Below are positions 13,744 through 13,796 of a stretch of 13,796 nt of DNA, in pieces (position 1 is the stretch's first letter; every line of letters begins with the position of its first letter). The stretch is taken from assembly GCA_934643865.1 (NCBI GenBank), contig CAKUCX010000079.1:1-13796 (forward strand), given 5' to 3'. Position numbers and translations under genes: made by a program. Below the pieces are notes generated by a model. The model saw only the letters and a program-made list of their open reading frames with translations. It had not been told where the DNA came from and did no database searches. Source of the DNA: an uncultured Kiritimatiellota bacterium. Its GTDB lineage: Bacteria > Verrucomicrobiota > Kiritimatiellia > RFP12 > UBA1067.

Positions 13744-13796
13744 GTGTTTGTTCCTTTTTGCAAGTTGAGAGTGAACGGAAAGCCAAAGGGGGGGGG

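Noticed and set aside
12377..13786. Minus-strand 469-codon frame covering exbB and exbD1
   Set aside because: It is out of frame with the ExbB and ExbD proteins, is low-complexity, and has no recognisable domain.
13789..13796. Terminal G-run as a biological signal
   Set aside because: It lies exactly at the edge of the sequence and is most simply a fragment-end or assembly effect.

Overview
This is a GC-rich bacterial fragment. One tightly packed, single-direction gene train fills almost all of it. Twelve protein genes, all on the minus strand, run from 13743 down to 651. They are followed by a strong intrinsic terminator and a minus-strand tRNA-Val(GAC) gene. The last 420 bases (1-420) hold no gene I can support. 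The right edge ends in a run of G, and the upstream promoter of the train is not in view. I think the organism is a Gram-negative of the Planctomycetota-Verrucomicrobiota-Kiritimatiellota type. That rests on high GC, lipoprotein-sorting and proton-driven envelope genes, and an ExbB-ExbD-ExbD set followed by a membrane-anchored alpha/alpha-toroid ('squalene cyclase-like') protein. The taxonomy is inference, not proof.

In transcription order (right to left), the first block is envelope energetics and trafficking. It contains an ExbB-type proton channel subunit with a cleavable signal peptide and Gln-rich extension (13743-12901), two different ExbD paralogs (12852-12427 and 12416-12018), the membrane-anchored toroid protein sitting where a TonB or TolA gene might be expected (11993-10230), a LolC/E-type permease (10207-8981) and its LolD-type ATPase (8956-8291).

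The second block is metabolic. It has a FixC/ETF-QO-like flavoprotein with a C-terminal two-cluster ferredoxin domain, joined to lolD by an ATGA stop/start overlap (8294-6438), and LuxS (6421-5903).

The third block holds a secreted GH27 alpha-galactosidase (5850-3892), an exported orphan protein with a GspC-like beta domain and a long charged coiled coil (3833-2928), a divergent PlsC-type acyltransferase (2909-2079) and an L-fucose/L-arabinose isomerase-like protein (2024-651).

Spacings between genes are -4 to about 58 bases, and I found no internal terminator, so much of the train may be co-transcribed. The functional link between blocks is loose. The strongest candidate for an undescribed system is the first block: a proton-motive-force motor (ExbB plus two ExbDs) next to an inner-membrane-anchored, periplasm-facing toroid and a LolCD transporter, with no TonB, TolA or receptor in view.
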